Source: Streptomyces deccanensis
Lineage (GTDB): Bacteria; Actinomycetota; Actinomycetes; Streptomycetales; Streptomycetaceae
DNA: 64,000 nucleotides
Direction of reading: 5' to 3'
Assembly: GCF_022385335.1 (NCBI RefSeq)
Contig: NZ_CP092431.1
Coordinates: forward strand, 4,092,001-4,156,000
Part shown: positions 36,901-52,365 of the stretch, in pieces
Layout: every line of letters starts with the position of its first letter
Position numbering within the stretch: position 1 is the first letter of the stretch
The notes under the pieces: generated by a model
The model's database searches: none
The model's input: the letters and a program-made list of their open reading frames with translations, nothing else
Told to the model about the DNA's origin: nothing
Made by a program: the position numbers and the translations under genes

Positions 36901-37889
36901 TGGACCCGACCACTGACAACGCCGGGACCACCGGGGACCCGGGCGCCGCCCGCGCCTCCCTGGAGGCCCTGCGCGCCGAGATCGCCAAAGCCGTGGTCGG
37001 CCAGGACCCCGCCGTGACCGGCCTCGTCGTCGCCCTCCTCTGCCGCGGACACGTCCTACTAGAAGGAGTCCCTGGGGTGGCCAAAACGTTGCTCGTGCGG
37101 GCCCTCGCATCCGCGCTCGATCTCGACACCAAGCGCGTCCAGTTCACTCCTGACCTGATGCCCAGCGACGTCACCGGCTCCCTCGTCTACGACACCCGCT
37201 CCGCCGAGTTCTCCTTCCAGCCCGGCCCGGTCTTCACCAACCTCCTCCTCGCGGACGAGATCAACCGCACCCCGCCGAAGACCCAGTCCTCCCTGCTGGA
37301 GGCCATGGAAGAACGCCAGGTCACGGTGGACGGCACCCCCCGTCCGCTCCCGGACCCGTTCCTGGTCGCCGCGACCCAGAACCCCGTCGAGTACGAGGGC
37401 ACCTACCCCCTCCCCGAAGCCCAACTGGACCGTTTCCTCCTCAAACTGACGGTCCCGCTCCCGTCCCGACAGGACGAGATCGACGTCCTCACCCGTCACT
37501 CCGAGGGCTTCAACCCACGCGACCTGCGCGCCGCCGGCGTACGCCCCGTCGCGAACGCGGCCGACCTGGAAGCCGCTCGCTCCGCCGTCGCCAAGACGAC
37601 GATCTCCCCGGAGATCACCGCCTACGTGGTGGACATCTGCCGAGCCACCCGCGAATCCCCGTCCCTCACCCTCGGCGTCTCCCCCCGAGGCGCCACGGCC
37701 CTCCTCGCGGCCTCCCGCGCCTGGGCCTGGCTGACGGGCCGCGACTACGTCATCCCCGACGACGTGAAGGCGCTCGCGCTGCCGACCCTCCGCCACCGCG
37801 TCCAGCTCCGCCCCGAGGCGGAAATGGAGGGCGTGACGGCCGACTCGGTCATCAACGCGATCCTCGCCCACGTCCCCGTGCCCCGCTGA
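36897..37889 (+). CDS. MoxR-family AAA+ ATPase
   Basis: A 330-residue MoxR ATPase. Walker A is GVPGVAKT near 57-64, Walker B LLLADEINR, and sensor 1 lies in VAATQNPVEYEGTYPLPEAQLDRF in part. The C-terminal lid contains SPRGATALLAASRAWAW. MoxR proteins act as chaperone-like remodelers with vWA/DUF58 partners, and the DUF58 gene follows with a 1-bp overlap (TGATG). A run of about 12 codons over Walker A (37056-37091) has unusually low third-position GC and includes GAAGGAG placed before an in-frame GTG (codon 61). Confidence 0.93.
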   Translation: MMDPTTDNAGTTGDPGAARASLEALRAEIAKAVVGQDPAVTGLVVALLCRGHVLLEGVPGVAKTLLVRALASALDLDTKRVQFTPDLMPSDVTGSLVYDTRSAEFSFQPGPVFTNLLLADEINRTPPKTQSSLLEAMEERQVTVDGTPRPLPDPFLVAATQNPVEYEGTYPLPEAQLDRFLLKLTVPLPSRQDEIDVLTRHSEGFNPRDLRAAGVRPVANAADLEAARSAVAKTTISPEITAYVVDICRATRESPSLTLGVSPRGATALLAASRAWAWLTGRDYVIPDDVKALALPTLRHRVQLRPEAEMEGVTADSVINAILAHVPVPR

Positions 37890-39199
37890 TGGCCCCCACC
37901 GGACGCGCCGCACTCCTCGCGGCCCTAGGCACCCTCCCCGTCGGCATCTGGGAGCCCAGCTGGACGGGCATCCTCGCCGTGAACGCTCCCCTGGTCCTGG
38001 CCTGCGCCTGCGACTACGCCCTCGCCGCACCCGTGCGCCGCCTGGGCCTCCTGCGCTCCGGCGACACCTCCGCACGCCTGGGCGAGACCGCGGACGTCAC
38101 CCTCACGGTCACCAACCCCTCCCGCCGCCCCCTGCGCGCCGACCTTCGCGACGCCTGGCCCCCCAGCAGCTGGCTCCCCGGCACCGAAGTGGCCGCCTCC
38201 CGCCACCGCGTCACGATCCCCGCGGGCGAGCGCCGACGCCTCACCACCCGCCTGCGCCCCACCCGCCGTGGAGACCGCCAAGCGGACAGAGTCACCATCC
38301 GTTCGTACGGCCCCCTCGGCCTCTTCACCCGCCAGGGCAGTCACCGAGCCCCTTGGACCGTACGTGTGCTCCCCCCGTTCACCAGCCGCAAGCACCTGCC
38401 GTCCAAACTGGCCCGCCTGCGCGAACTGGACGGCCGCACCAGCGTCCTGACCCGAGGCGAGGGCACGGAGTTCGACAGCCTTCGCGAGTACATCCCCGGC
38501 GACGACACCCGCTCCATCGACTGGCGCGCCACAGCCCGCCAGTCCTCCGTGGCCGTACGCACCTGGCGCCCCGAACGCGACCGCCACATCCTCCTCGTAC
38601 TGGACACCGGCCGAACCTCGGCGGGCCGCGTGGGCGACGCCCCCCGCCTCGACGCCTCCATGGACGCGGCCCTCCTCCTGGCCGCCCTCGCCTCCCGCGC
38701 CGGCGACCGTGTGGACCTGCTGGCCTACGACCGCCGAGTACGAGCGCTCGTCCAGGGCCGCACAGCAGGTGACGCCCTTCCGTCCCTGGTCAACGCCATG
38801 GCCCTGCTCGAACCAGAGCTCGTCGAGACGGACGCCCGAGGCCTCACCGCCACCGCACTCCGTACGGCACCCCGCAGGGCCCTGATCGTCCTACTCACCA
38901 CCCTCGACGCGGCCCCGGTCGAACAAGGTCTGCTCCCTGTCCTGTCCCGCCTCACCCAGCGCCATACGGTCCTGGTGGCGTCGGTGGCCGATCCGCGCAT
39001 CGCCCTCATGGCGAACTCCCGGGGCACCACGGACGCCGTCTACGAGGCCGCAGCAGCAGCCCAGGCCCAGACGGACCGCCACCGCACCGCCGATCAACTG
39101 CGTCGCCATGGCGTCACGGTCGTCGACGCCACGCCAGACAATCTGGCGCCGGCGCTGGCAGACGCTTATCTGGCGCTGAAAGCAGCCGGACGCCTTTGA
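37889..39199 (+). CDS. DUF58 domain protein (vWA-like MoxR partner)
   Basis: A 436-residue protein. Two hydrophobic segments near the N-terminus anchor it. A beta-rich middle (RPLRADLRDAWPPSSWLPG) precedes the DUF58 signature (GEGTEFDSLREYIPGDDTRSIDW in part near 190-215) and a vWA-like domain. The metal-site motif reads LVLDTGRTS near 238 instead of canonical D-x-S-x-S, so metal binding may be weakened. It is the last gene of the plus-strand operon, followed by a perfect hairpin. Confidence 0.9.
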   Translation: MAPTGRAALLAALGTLPVGIWEPSWTGILAVNAPLVLACACDYALAAPVRRLGLLRSGDTSARLGETADVTLTVTNPSRRPLRADLRDAWPPSSWLPGTEVAASRHRVTIPAGERRRLTTRLRPTRRGDRQADRVTIRSYGPLGLFTRQGSHRAPWTVRVLPPFTSRKHLPSKLARLRELDGRTSVLTRGEGTEFDSLREYIPGDDTRSIDWRATARQSSVAVRTWRPERDRHILLVLDTGRTSAGRVGDAPRLDASMDAALLLAALASRAGDRVDLLAYDRRVRALVQGRTAGDALPSLVNAMALLEPELVETDARGLTATALRTAPRRALIVLLTTLDAAPVEQGLLPVLSRLTQRHTVLVASVADPRIALMANSRGTTDAVYEAAAAAQAQTDRHRTADQLRRHGVTVVDATPDNLAPALADAYLALKAAGRL

Positions 39200-39261
39200 T
39201 CTGAATCCCGTCCAATTACCCCCAGGAGAGGCCGGGACCCTAAATCGACCCGGAAACGCAG

Positions 39262-39293
39262 AAAACCCCTGCCGGTCACCCGGCAGGGGTTTT
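39262..39293. terminator. Bidirectional terminator, rRNA operon / DUF58 gene
   Basis: AAAACCCCTGCCGG (39262-39275) pairs perfectly with CCGGCAGGGGTTTT (39280-39293) around a 4-nt loop, a 14-bp stem flanked by A/T runs so that it resembles a rho-independent terminator on both strands. It ends the minus-strand rRNA operon and the plus-strand MoxR operon. Confidence 0.92.
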
Positions 39294-39303
39294 CTCAATA
39301 TTT

Positions 39304-39422
39304 GTTCGGCGGCGTCCTACTCTCCCACAGGGTCCCCCCTGCAGTACCATCGGCGCTGTAAGGCTTAGCTTCCGGGTTCGGAATGTAACCGGGCGTTTCC
39401 CTCACGCTATGACCACCGAAAC
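39304..39422 (-). rRNA. 5S ribosomal RNA
   Basis: The minus strand begins GTTTCGGTGGTCATAGCGTG and ends GGACGCCGCCGAAC, a typical streptomycete 5S of about 117-119 nt with complementary ends. It is the last gene of the rRNA operon, 10 bp before the terminator. Ends are approximate by a few bases. Confidence 0.96.
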
Positions 39423-39486
39423 ACTATGAAACACTCAACCGCACCACCCGTGACCTGGGCGGGGTTGTTCGTGGTTTCAGAACCAA

Positions 39487-39503
39487 CACAGTGGACGCGA
39501 GCA
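39487..39503 (-). other. 3' strand of the pre-23S processing stem
   Basis: This 17-mer (TGCTCGCGTCCACTGTG on the minus strand) is exactly complementary to the transcript at 42649-42633 before the 23S. The two flanks would form the long RNase III-cleaved stem that brackets 23S rRNA, which also bounds the mature ends. Confidence 0.8.
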
Positions 39504-39507
39504 ACTG

Positions 39508-44455
<4,948 letters not shown>

Positions 44456-45045
44456 TGTTTACCCGTAATCGGGTGCACACATCACGAGAGCGGAACCACC
44501 GGCGGAATAAGCCGATGGTTCACAGCGTCCTCGCTGTGTTTATTTCAAAGGAACCTCGTCCCAGCAGATGCTGGAGACGGGGTATCAACTAATCTGGCGT
44601 TGATTTTTGGCACGCTGTTGAGTTCTCAAGGAACGGACGCTTCCTTTGTACTCACCCTCTCGGGCTTTCCTCCGGGCAGTTTCCCTTCGGTCTTGCTGTC
44701 TTGCGTTTCCAACCCTACCAGATCCGTTTTCCGTTCCGTTTCCGGTCGAAATTCATTTCCGGTGGCCGTTGGGGGCCTTACCTAATTGATTGCCTTGCGG
44801 CTTTCTTTCGGTGAGTCCGACTTTATCAGAAGTTTTTGACCGGACTGACCGGCCGTTCGTTCCTGATTCATCGGGTGGACTCGCTCGGGACATCTCATTC
44901 ACGAGGAGTCGGTAGATTTTCACTGTCGCCCTGGGGTATGGACACCTCTAGGCAACTGTTCGAATCTACCTCCCCACATCGGCCGTGTCAACGGCTCTTG
45001 CGGGAACGAAGAGGAGACTAACAGCCCGACGGGGGTGGACGCACA
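44456..45045 (-). other. rRNA operon promoter and leader region
   Basis: No gene lies in these 590 bases. Besides the promoter at 44963-44991, the leader contains a boxA-like TTGAGAACT (44629-44621), a hairpin CACAGCG/CGCTGTG (44521-44538) and a longer one pairing 44493-44503 with 44511-44521. A second, weaker -10 candidate (TAAAGT on the minus strand, 44825-44820) may mark another promoter, as streptomycete rRNA operons usually have several. Confidence 0.7.
44963..44991 (-). promoter_or_regulatory. rRNA operon promoter, sigma-HrdB consensus
   Basis: On the minus strand TTGACA (44991-44986), a 17-bp spacer and TAGATT (44968-44963) match the housekeeping consensus very closely. It is about 510 bp upstream of mature 16S, a normal distance for the distal rRNA promoters of Streptomyces. 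Confidence 0.85.
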
Positions 45046-46053
45046 TCAGGCGGCCGTCGGCACCGCGGCGCTGCGTTCGTGCTCGTCGACGTCGCCCGTG
45101 TCACCGGCGCGGACGGCTCGTCCGCCCAGGACATAGACGTAGGCGAGGAAGGCGACCTCGGCGAGGACGCCGATGCTGATACGGGCCCAGGTGGGCAGGC
45201 CCGACGGGGTGACGAAGCCTTCGATGGCGCCGGAGATGAAGAGCACCAGCGCCAGGCCTATCGCCATGCCGAGGGCGGCTCGCCCTTCCTCGGCCAGGGC
45301 CGAACGGCGGGTCCGGGGCCCTGGGTCGATGACGGTCCAGCCGAGCCGCAGCCCCGTGCCGGCGGCCACGAAGACGGCGGTCAGTTCCAGCAGGCCGTGC
45401 GGGAGGATCAGGCCGAGGAAGACGTCGAGGCGGCCGGCCGAGGTCATCAGGCCTATGCCGACGCCCAGATTGAGCATGTTCAGGAGCAGGATCCAGAGGA
45501 CCGGCAGGCCCAGGAAGATCCCCAGAACCAGGCACATCGCGGCGGCCTGGGCGTTGTTCGTCCACACCTGGGCCGCGAAGGACGCGGCGGGATGGCTGGA
45601 GTAGTACGTCTCGTACTGGCCGCCGGGGCGGGTCATCTCGCGGAGCGCGTCGGGGGCCGCGATGCTGGCCTGAACTTCCGGGTGGGTGCCGATCCACCAC
45701 CCCAGGAGCACGGCGACGAGGGTGGAGAGCAGCGCCGTGGGGACCCACCAGTGACGGGATCGGTAGACCGCCGCGGGGAAACCATGGGTCAGGAAGCGGG
45801 TGACGTCGCGCCAGGAGGCCCGTCGGCTGCCTGTGACGGCGCTGCGCGCGCGTGCCACCAGTTGGCTGAGACGTCCGGTGAGCTGTGGGTCCGGAGCGCT
45901 CGACTGGATCAGTGAGAGGTGGGTGGCGGTGCGCTGGTAGAGGGTGACGAGTTCGTCGACCTCGGCTCCGTCGAGACGGCGTTGGCGGCGGAGCAGGGCG
46001 TCGAGCCGGTCCCACTCGGCACGATGGGCGGACACGAAGACATCGAGGTCCAT
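45046..46053 (-). CDS. SpoIIM-family (stage II sporulation protein M) membrane protein
   Basis: A 335-residue protein from ATG 46053 (MDLDVFVSAHRAEWDRL). A helical cytosolic N-terminus (about 1-100) leads to six or so membrane helices with the SpoIIM features NNAQAAAMCLVLGIFLGLP and LPHGLLELTAVFVAAG. In firmicutes SpoIIM helps engulfment; in actinobacteria it pairs with RDD, MoxR and DUF58 genes and its role is unknown. The adjacent RDD gene is divergent. An in-frame start at 46083 is possible but less family-like. Confidence 0.88.
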   Translation of the reverse strand: MDLDVFVSAHRAEWDRLDALLRRQRRLDGAEVDELVTLYQRTATHLSLIQSSAPDPQLTGRLSQLVARARSAVTGSRRASWRDVTRFLTHGFPAAVYRSRHWWVPTALLSTLVAVLLGWWIGTHPEVQASIAAPDALREMTRPGGQYETYYSSHPAASFAAQVWTNNAQAAAMCLVLGIFLGLPVLWILLLNMLNLGVGIGLMTSAGRLDVFLGLILPHGLLELTAVFVAAGTGLRLGWTVIDPGPRTRRSALAEEGRAALGMAIGLALVLFISGAIEGFVTPSGLPTWARISIGVLAEVAFLAYVYVLGGRAVRAGDTGDVDEHERSAAVPTAA

Positions 46054-46211
46054 CGGGTGTGCTGCTCCTCGTCCCTCTCGCACTGCGTGTCGTCTTGTCG
46101 CACTGATCGCACTGGTCGTACTCGTCCTACTGCGGCGCGATGTGACCTCAGCTTGGCAGACTGGCCACTCTCAGGGCAGGTCAGGGGATGAATCCGGAAG
46201 GGACTACGGGT

Positions 46212-47300
46212 GTGAGTGAGCTGGTGACGGGCGAGGCGGTGGCGCTGGAACTGCGTCCCGCGAAGCTGCCGAGCCGGGCGCTGGCGGTGCTGCTCGACCT
46301 GGTCGTGGCCATGGTCGTCTACCTCGCGGTGGTTCTGGTCCTGGTGCTGTCGACGGCCGGCCTCGACGAGGCGGCGCAGGCGGCGATATCCATCGCGAGC
46401 TTCCTGCTCGTCCTGGTGGGCGGGCCGATCGCGGTGGAGACGCTGAGCCACGGGCGTTCGCTGGGGAAGCTTGCCTGCGGGCTGCGGGTGGTGCGGGACG
46501 ACGGTGGGCCGATCCGGTTCCGGCACGCGCTGGTGCGCGGGGCGGTCGGGGTGGTCGAAATCCTGATGACGTTCGGGGTCGTCGCCTGCATCGCCTCGCT
46601 CGTCTCGGCGCGGGGGCGGCGGCTGGGTGACGTGTTCGCCGGGACTCTCGTCGTGCGGGAGCGGGTTCCGGCCGGACGGGCGGCGTTCGTGCCCCCGCCT
46701 CCGCCGTGGCTCGCGGGCCAGTTCGCCGCGCTCGACCTGTCGGCTGTGCCGGACGGGCTGTGGCTGGCCATCCGCCAGTACCTGACGCGGATGCGGCAGC
46801 TGGACCCGCACGTCGGCGCGGCCATGGCGGAACGTCTCGCCGCGGACCTCGCGGCGCGTACCGGGGCTCCGGCGCCGTATGGGGTGCCGGCGGGCGCGTA
46901 TCTGGCGGCCGTGGTGCACGAGCGGCAGGCTCGGGAGGCTCGCCAGGCATTCCAGGGCGCGGCCGGGGCGGGTGTGGGTGGCGCGCCGTCCGCTCAGCAC
47001 TTCGCCGCTCAGCCCCTCGCGACGCCTCCGTATGCGCCGCCTCGGGGGTATGTGAGCCCGGCCCCGGCTGCGGGCGGTTCCACCCACGTTTCCACCCCCG
47101 GTGCCGACTCCGGCCCCGGCATCGGCACCGGGTACAGCCCGCCTGCGGGGGCCGCAGATGCCGCGCCCGCGCCCGCATCTACTCCCGGGCCCGCTGCTGA
47201 CCTCCCAGGTGTGCAGGCCCCCGGCACCCCGCCCGCTCCCGAGCCGCCGCACGCGCCGTCTCCCGAGCGGCCGGGCACCGGGTTCGCCCCGCCCGCCTGA
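46212..47300 (+). CDS. RDD-family membrane protein
   Basis: A 362-residue protein. The RDD domain (about 5-165) has the ELRPAKLPSRALAVLLDLVV opening and three membrane segments, with LGKLACGLRVVRDDGGPIRFRHALVRG between. The C-terminal half is Pro/Ala-rich and disordered. I prefer GTG at 46212 because GGAAGGG precedes it by 9 nt; ATG at 46188 is in frame and would add 8 residues. It is divergent from the SpoIIM-like gene and likely acts with it. RDD proteins may transport ions or compatible solutes, but no function is established here. Confidence 0.87.
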   Translation: MSELVTGEAVALELRPAKLPSRALAVLLDLVVAMVVYLAVVLVLVLSTAGLDEAAQAAISIASFLLVLVGGPIAVETLSHGRSLGKLACGLRVVRDDGGPIRFRHALVRGAVGVVEILMTFGVVACIASLVSARGRRLGDVFAGTLVVRERVPAGRAAFVPPPPPWLAGQFAALDLSAVPDGLWLAIRQYLTRMRQLDPHVGAAMAERLAADLAARTGAPAPYGVPAGAYLAAVVHERQAREARQAFQGAAGAGVGGAPSAQHFAAQPLATPPYAPPRGYVSPAPAAGGSTHVSTPGADSGPGIGTGYSPPAGAADAAPAPASTPGPAADLPGVQAPGTPPAPEPPHAPSPERPGTGFAPPA

Positions 47301-47320
47301 GTGGCGGGTGGGACCGCGTC

Positions 47321-47935
47321 TCAATCGAATGTGGACGGCGGTGTTTCCAGGTGCTCCAGCTCGATCCCGGGAGCCGCCAGAACGACGTCGCCCGCGATGT
47401 GAACGGTGTGCCGCTCGCCCGTGTCCAGGGCTGTGACCTGGTACTCGTCCACGGTCAGGGGGCCGTTGTCAGTGGCGTGTGCTTCTCTTGCGATCAAGGC
47501 CCAGGACTGGTCGAGGGTGCGCGGGGCCAGGACCGGGTCGGTGAAGGCGACGAGGCGTACGCGGGTGGCCGGGGCGGAGGGGGTGAGGCGCAGCAGGCGT
47601 GCGGTGGCGATGAGGAACGCCGGGGAGGTGCCGGTGAAGGCGTGGGCGCGGACATTGCCTTCGGTGGCTTCGGTTCCGGTGGGGTCGGTGCGGACCCAGG
47701 TGACGCCGTCCAGGGCGGCGCCGCGGACCTGCCAGCTCGCGGCGTGGAGTTCGAGGCGGATGGGGCGGCCGAGTTCGTCGATGGCCAGGTCGACGGAGCC
47801 GGCGTGGTCGCCGGAGGGGGCGGTCAGTTGGGAGACATAGCGCCAGCCGGAAGGGCCGGGCGCGCAGTGGAAGTGTTCCTCGGCGAGGAGGGTGTGGTCG
47901 TGCGGGTCATGAAGCGAATACCGGCCGCGGGGCAT
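47321..47935 (-). CDS. Conserved hypothetical protein
   Basis: A 204-residue soluble protein, MPRGRYSLHDPHDHTLLAEE at the start, with alternating beta-strand patterns (GSVDLAIDELGRPIRLEL, YQVTALDTGERHTVHI), which suggests a beta-barrel or lipocalin-like fold. There is no signal peptide or membrane helix. I do not recognise the family. It is convergent with the RDD gene (20-bp gap) and lies downstream of ahcY on the same strand, after a strong hairpin. Confidence 0.72.
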   Translation of the reverse strand: MPRGRYSLHDPHDHTLLAEEHFHCAPGPSGWRYVSQLTAPSGDHAGSVDLAIDELGRPIRLELHAASWQVRGAALDGVTWVRTDPTGTEATEGNVRAHAFTGTSPAFLIATARLLRLTPSAPATRVRLVAFTDPVLAPRTLDQSWALIAREAHATDNGPLTVDEYQVTALDTGERHTVHIAGDVVLAAPGIELEHLETPPSTFD

Positions 47936-47993
47936 GGGGGTCCTGGGTCTTGACGGGCTGGTCCGGCCGACGGGCCTGAAGCGGTGCCGAACG

Positions 47994-48028
47994 GGCAGGC
48001 CCCCGGCACGGGGGTGCGGGGGCCTGCC
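47994..48028 (-). terminator. Terminator downstream of ahcY
   Basis: GGCAGGCCCCCG (47994-48005) pairs exactly with CGGGGGCCTGCC (48017-48028) around an 11-nt loop. It lies about 75 bp beyond the ahcY stop on the minus strand, before the hypothetical gene. Confidence 0.83.
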
Positions 48029-48103
48029 TGGGTGCTGCTGCCGAGGCGGACGCGTCGACGGTCGACGTACGACGCATCCGCCGCCGGGCGGATCCGAAGT
48101 GGA

Positions 48104-49926
<1,823 letters not shown>

Positions 49927-49960
49927 GGGGCCCGTCGCGGGTGTTCGCGCGACGGGCCCC
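49927..49960 (-). terminator. Terminator downstream of the cation exporter gene
   Basis: GGGGCCCGTCGCG (49927-49939) pairs perfectly with CGCGACGGGCCCC (49948-49960) around an 8-nt loop, 44 bp past the stop of the minus-strand exporter gene. Confidence 0.87.
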
Positions 49961-50003
49961 GGTGCTGGGTGCCTGGTGGGGTGGCCCGACAGGGCCGGTT
50001 GGG

Positions 50004-50981
50004 TCAGTGCTCGGCGGGGGCGGACGGGCCGCCGGGCGCGGCCTCCGGGTCGGCGCCCTTGGCGGCTTCGGCCTCGCTGTAGATGTCGGGTTCCAGGTAG
50101 ATGACGCGGGCGATCGGGACGGCCTCGCGGATGCGGGCCTCGGCCGCGTTGATGGCGTTCGCCACCTCGGTGGCCGTGTCGTCGTGCTGAACGGCGATCT
50201 TGGCGGCGACGAGGAGTTCCTCGGGGCCGAGGTGGAGGGTGCGCATGTGGATGACGCGGGTGACGGTGTCACCGTCGACGACGGCCTTCGCGATCTTCTC
50301 CACGTTCTCGGCGCCGGCGGACTCGCCGAGGAGGAGGGACTTGGTCTCGGCGGCCAGGACGATCGCGATCAGGATGAGCAGGACGCCGATGCAGAGGGTG
50401 CCGATGCCGTCCCAGACGCCGTCGCCGGTGATCAGGGCGAGGCCGACGCCGCCGAGGGCGAGGATCAGGCCGACGAGGGCGCCGAGGTCCTCCAGGAGGA
50501 CGACCGGCAGCTCGGGCGCCTTGGCGTGGCGGACGAACTCCGTCCAGGACTTCTTGCCCCGCAGGACGTTGGACTCCTTGATGGCGGTCCGGAAGGAGAA
50601 GGTCTCGGCGATGATCGCGAAGACCAGGACGCCGACCGGCCAGTACCAGGCCTCGATCTCGTGCGGGTGCTTGATCTTCTCGTAGCCCTCGTAGAGGGCG
50701 AACATGCCGCCGACGGAGAAGAGGACGATGGAGACGAGGAAAGCGTAGATGTAGCGCTCGCGGCCGTAGCCGAAGGGATGTTCGGCCGTCGCCTCGCGCT
50801 TGGCCTTCTTGCCGCCGAGGAGCAGCAGGGCCTGATTGCCGGAGTCGGCGAGCGAGTGCACGGACTCGGCGAGCATCGACGACGAGTGGCTGAAGAGGAA
50901 CGCCACGAACTTCGCTACCGCGATCGCGAGGTTGGCGGCGAGTGCCGCCACGATCGCCTTGGTGCCGCCTGACGCGCTCAT
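50004..50981 (-). CDS. Cation diffusion facilitator (CDF) transporter
   Basis: A 325-residue CDF exporter with about six membrane helices. TM2 carries the metal-site motif AESVHSLADSGNQ and FGYGRERYIYAF follows; the C-terminal cytosolic domain (VTRVIHMRTLHLGPEELLVAAKI) has the ferredoxin-like fold of the family. Such proteins exchange Zn, Fe, Mn or similar divalent ions for protons. Metal specificity is not evident. Same strand as manA, with a 164-bp gap. Confidence 0.92.
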   Translation of the reverse strand: MSASGGTKAIVAALAANLAIAVAKFVAFLFSHSSSMLAESVHSLADSGNQALLLLGGKKAKREATAEHPFGYGRERYIYAFLVSIVLFSVGGMFALYEGYEKIKHPHEIEAWYWPVGVLVFAIIAETFSFRTAIKESNVLRGKKSWTEFVRHAKAPELPVVLLEDLGALVGLILALGGVGLALITGDGVWDGIGTLCIGVLLILIAIVLAAETKSLLLGESAGAENVEKIAKAVVDGDTVTRVIHMRTLHLGPEELLVAAKIAVQHDDTATEVANAINAAEARIREAVPIARVIYLEPDIYSEAEAAKGADPEAAPGGPSAPAEH

Positions 50982-51145
50982 GTGTCCGAGGTGTCCCTTC
51001 GCCTACGCATCTGTCTGTGCGTGGGGATGGGTACCCACGCTTCCGTCCGTCACCGGCCGGGCTTTGCCCGCCTTTTGCAGGGGGCATTGTTGCAGCCCGG
51101 CCAGGTGTCGGTGCGTCGGGTCGTGGATCGGGTGGGGTCAGGCCG

Positions 51146-52297
51146 TCACGCGATCACGGTGGCGCGGAACAGCGTGCCCGGTCCGGACACCTCGGTCTTC
51201 TCGTCCGCCGGTACGAAGACGGACTCGCCGGGGGCGAGCGTGTGTTCGCCCGCCCGGACCGTACCGGCGGTGCAGAGAAGGATCTGCGGGGTGGCGCGGG
51301 TGAGGTCGTGCGGGGCGGTGGCCTCGGGGAGGACGAAGCGGGAGAGGCGGAACTCGTCGATGGGGGTCTCGTAGACCTCCTCGCCGTCGGGGGACGCCTC
51401 CGGGCGCAGCACGCCCGGGTCGGTCGCCTCGAAGCGGACGATGCGCAGGAGTTCGGGGACGTCGACGTGCTTGGGGGTGAGGCCGCAGCGCAGGACGTTG
51501 TCGGAGTTGGCCATGATCTCGACGCCGAGGCCGTTCAGATACGCGTGCGGGATCCCGGCGCCCAGGAACAGGGCCTCGCCGGGCTGCAGGCGTACGTGGT
51601 TGAGGAGCATGGCGGCGATGACGCCGGGGTCGCCCGGGTAGTGGTGGGCGATGTCGGCGTAGGGGGCGTGGTCGCCGCCGAGGCGGGCGCAGGCGGCCGC
51701 GGCCTCGGTGACGGTGGGGGCCATCTCCTCGGGGTCGGCGCCCAGGACGGCGGTCAACACCTCGCGCAGCGCGGCCTCTTCGGGGTGGGCGTGCAGGAGG
51801 TCGACGTACGGCTTGAGGGAGTCGACGTCGAGGGCGGCCAGCAGCTCGGCGGCGCGGAGCGGTTCGCGGAAGCCGCAGAGGCCGTCGAACTCCGTGAGGG
51901 CGCAGATCAGTTCGGGCTTGTGGTTGGCGTCCTTGTAGTTGCGGTGGCCCGCGTCGATGGGGACGCCGCGCCGCTCCTCGTCCTCGTACCCCTTCCTGGC
52001 CTGTTCGAGGTCGGGGTGGACCTGGAGGGAGAGGGGGGCGCCGGCGGCGAGGAGCTTCAGGAGGAAGGGGAGGCGGGGGCCGAACTTCTCGACCGTCCGG
52101 CTTCCCAGCTCGCGTTCGGGTGCCTCGTCGATCACCTCGGTGAGGGGGCCGCGCCCGGTGCGCGAGGGGGCGCCGGGGTGGGCTCCCATCCACATCTCCG
52201 CCTGCGGCTCGCCGGTGGGGGCCACTCCGAGGAGCTGCGGGATGGCGGTGGTCGAGCCCCAGGCGTAGGGGCGGACGGTGTTGTCGAGGCGGTCCAT
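51146..52297 (-). CDS. manA: Mannose-6-phosphate isomerase, class I
   Basis: A 383-residue zinc metalloenzyme that interconverts fructose 6-phosphate and mannose 6-phosphate, the first step to GDP-mannose. The cupin has LSLQVHPDLEQARKGYEDEE near 90 with zinc ligands, NHKPELICALTEFDGLCGFR near 135 and a final beta-barrel. It lies with the SIS-domain gene and manB on the same strand, forming a mannose-activation cluster for glycans and protein O-mannosylation. Confidence 0.94.
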   Translation of the reverse strand: MDRLDNTVRPYAWGSTTAIPQLLGVAPTGEPQAEMWMGAHPGAPSRTGRGPLTEVIDEAPERELGSRTVEKFGPRLPFLLKLLAAGAPLSLQVHPDLEQARKGYEDEERRGVPIDAGHRNYKDANHKPELICALTEFDGLCGFREPLRAAELLAALDVDSLKPYVDLLHAHPEEAALREVLTAVLGADPEEMAPTVTEAAAACARLGGDHAPYADIAHHYPGDPGVIAAMLLNHVRLQPGEALFLGAGIPHAYLNGLGVEIMANSDNVLRCGLTPKHVDVPELLRIVRFEATDPGVLRPEASPDGEEVYETPIDEFRLSRFVLPEATAPHDLTRATPQILLCTAGTVRAGEHTLAPGESVFVPADEKTEVSGPGTLFRATVIA

Positions 52298-52365
52298 GGT
52301 GTGAGTTTCTCCGTACGCGTGGGGAGCCGGCCGGGGCCCCGGTCAGGGTCGGGCTCCGGTAAGGA

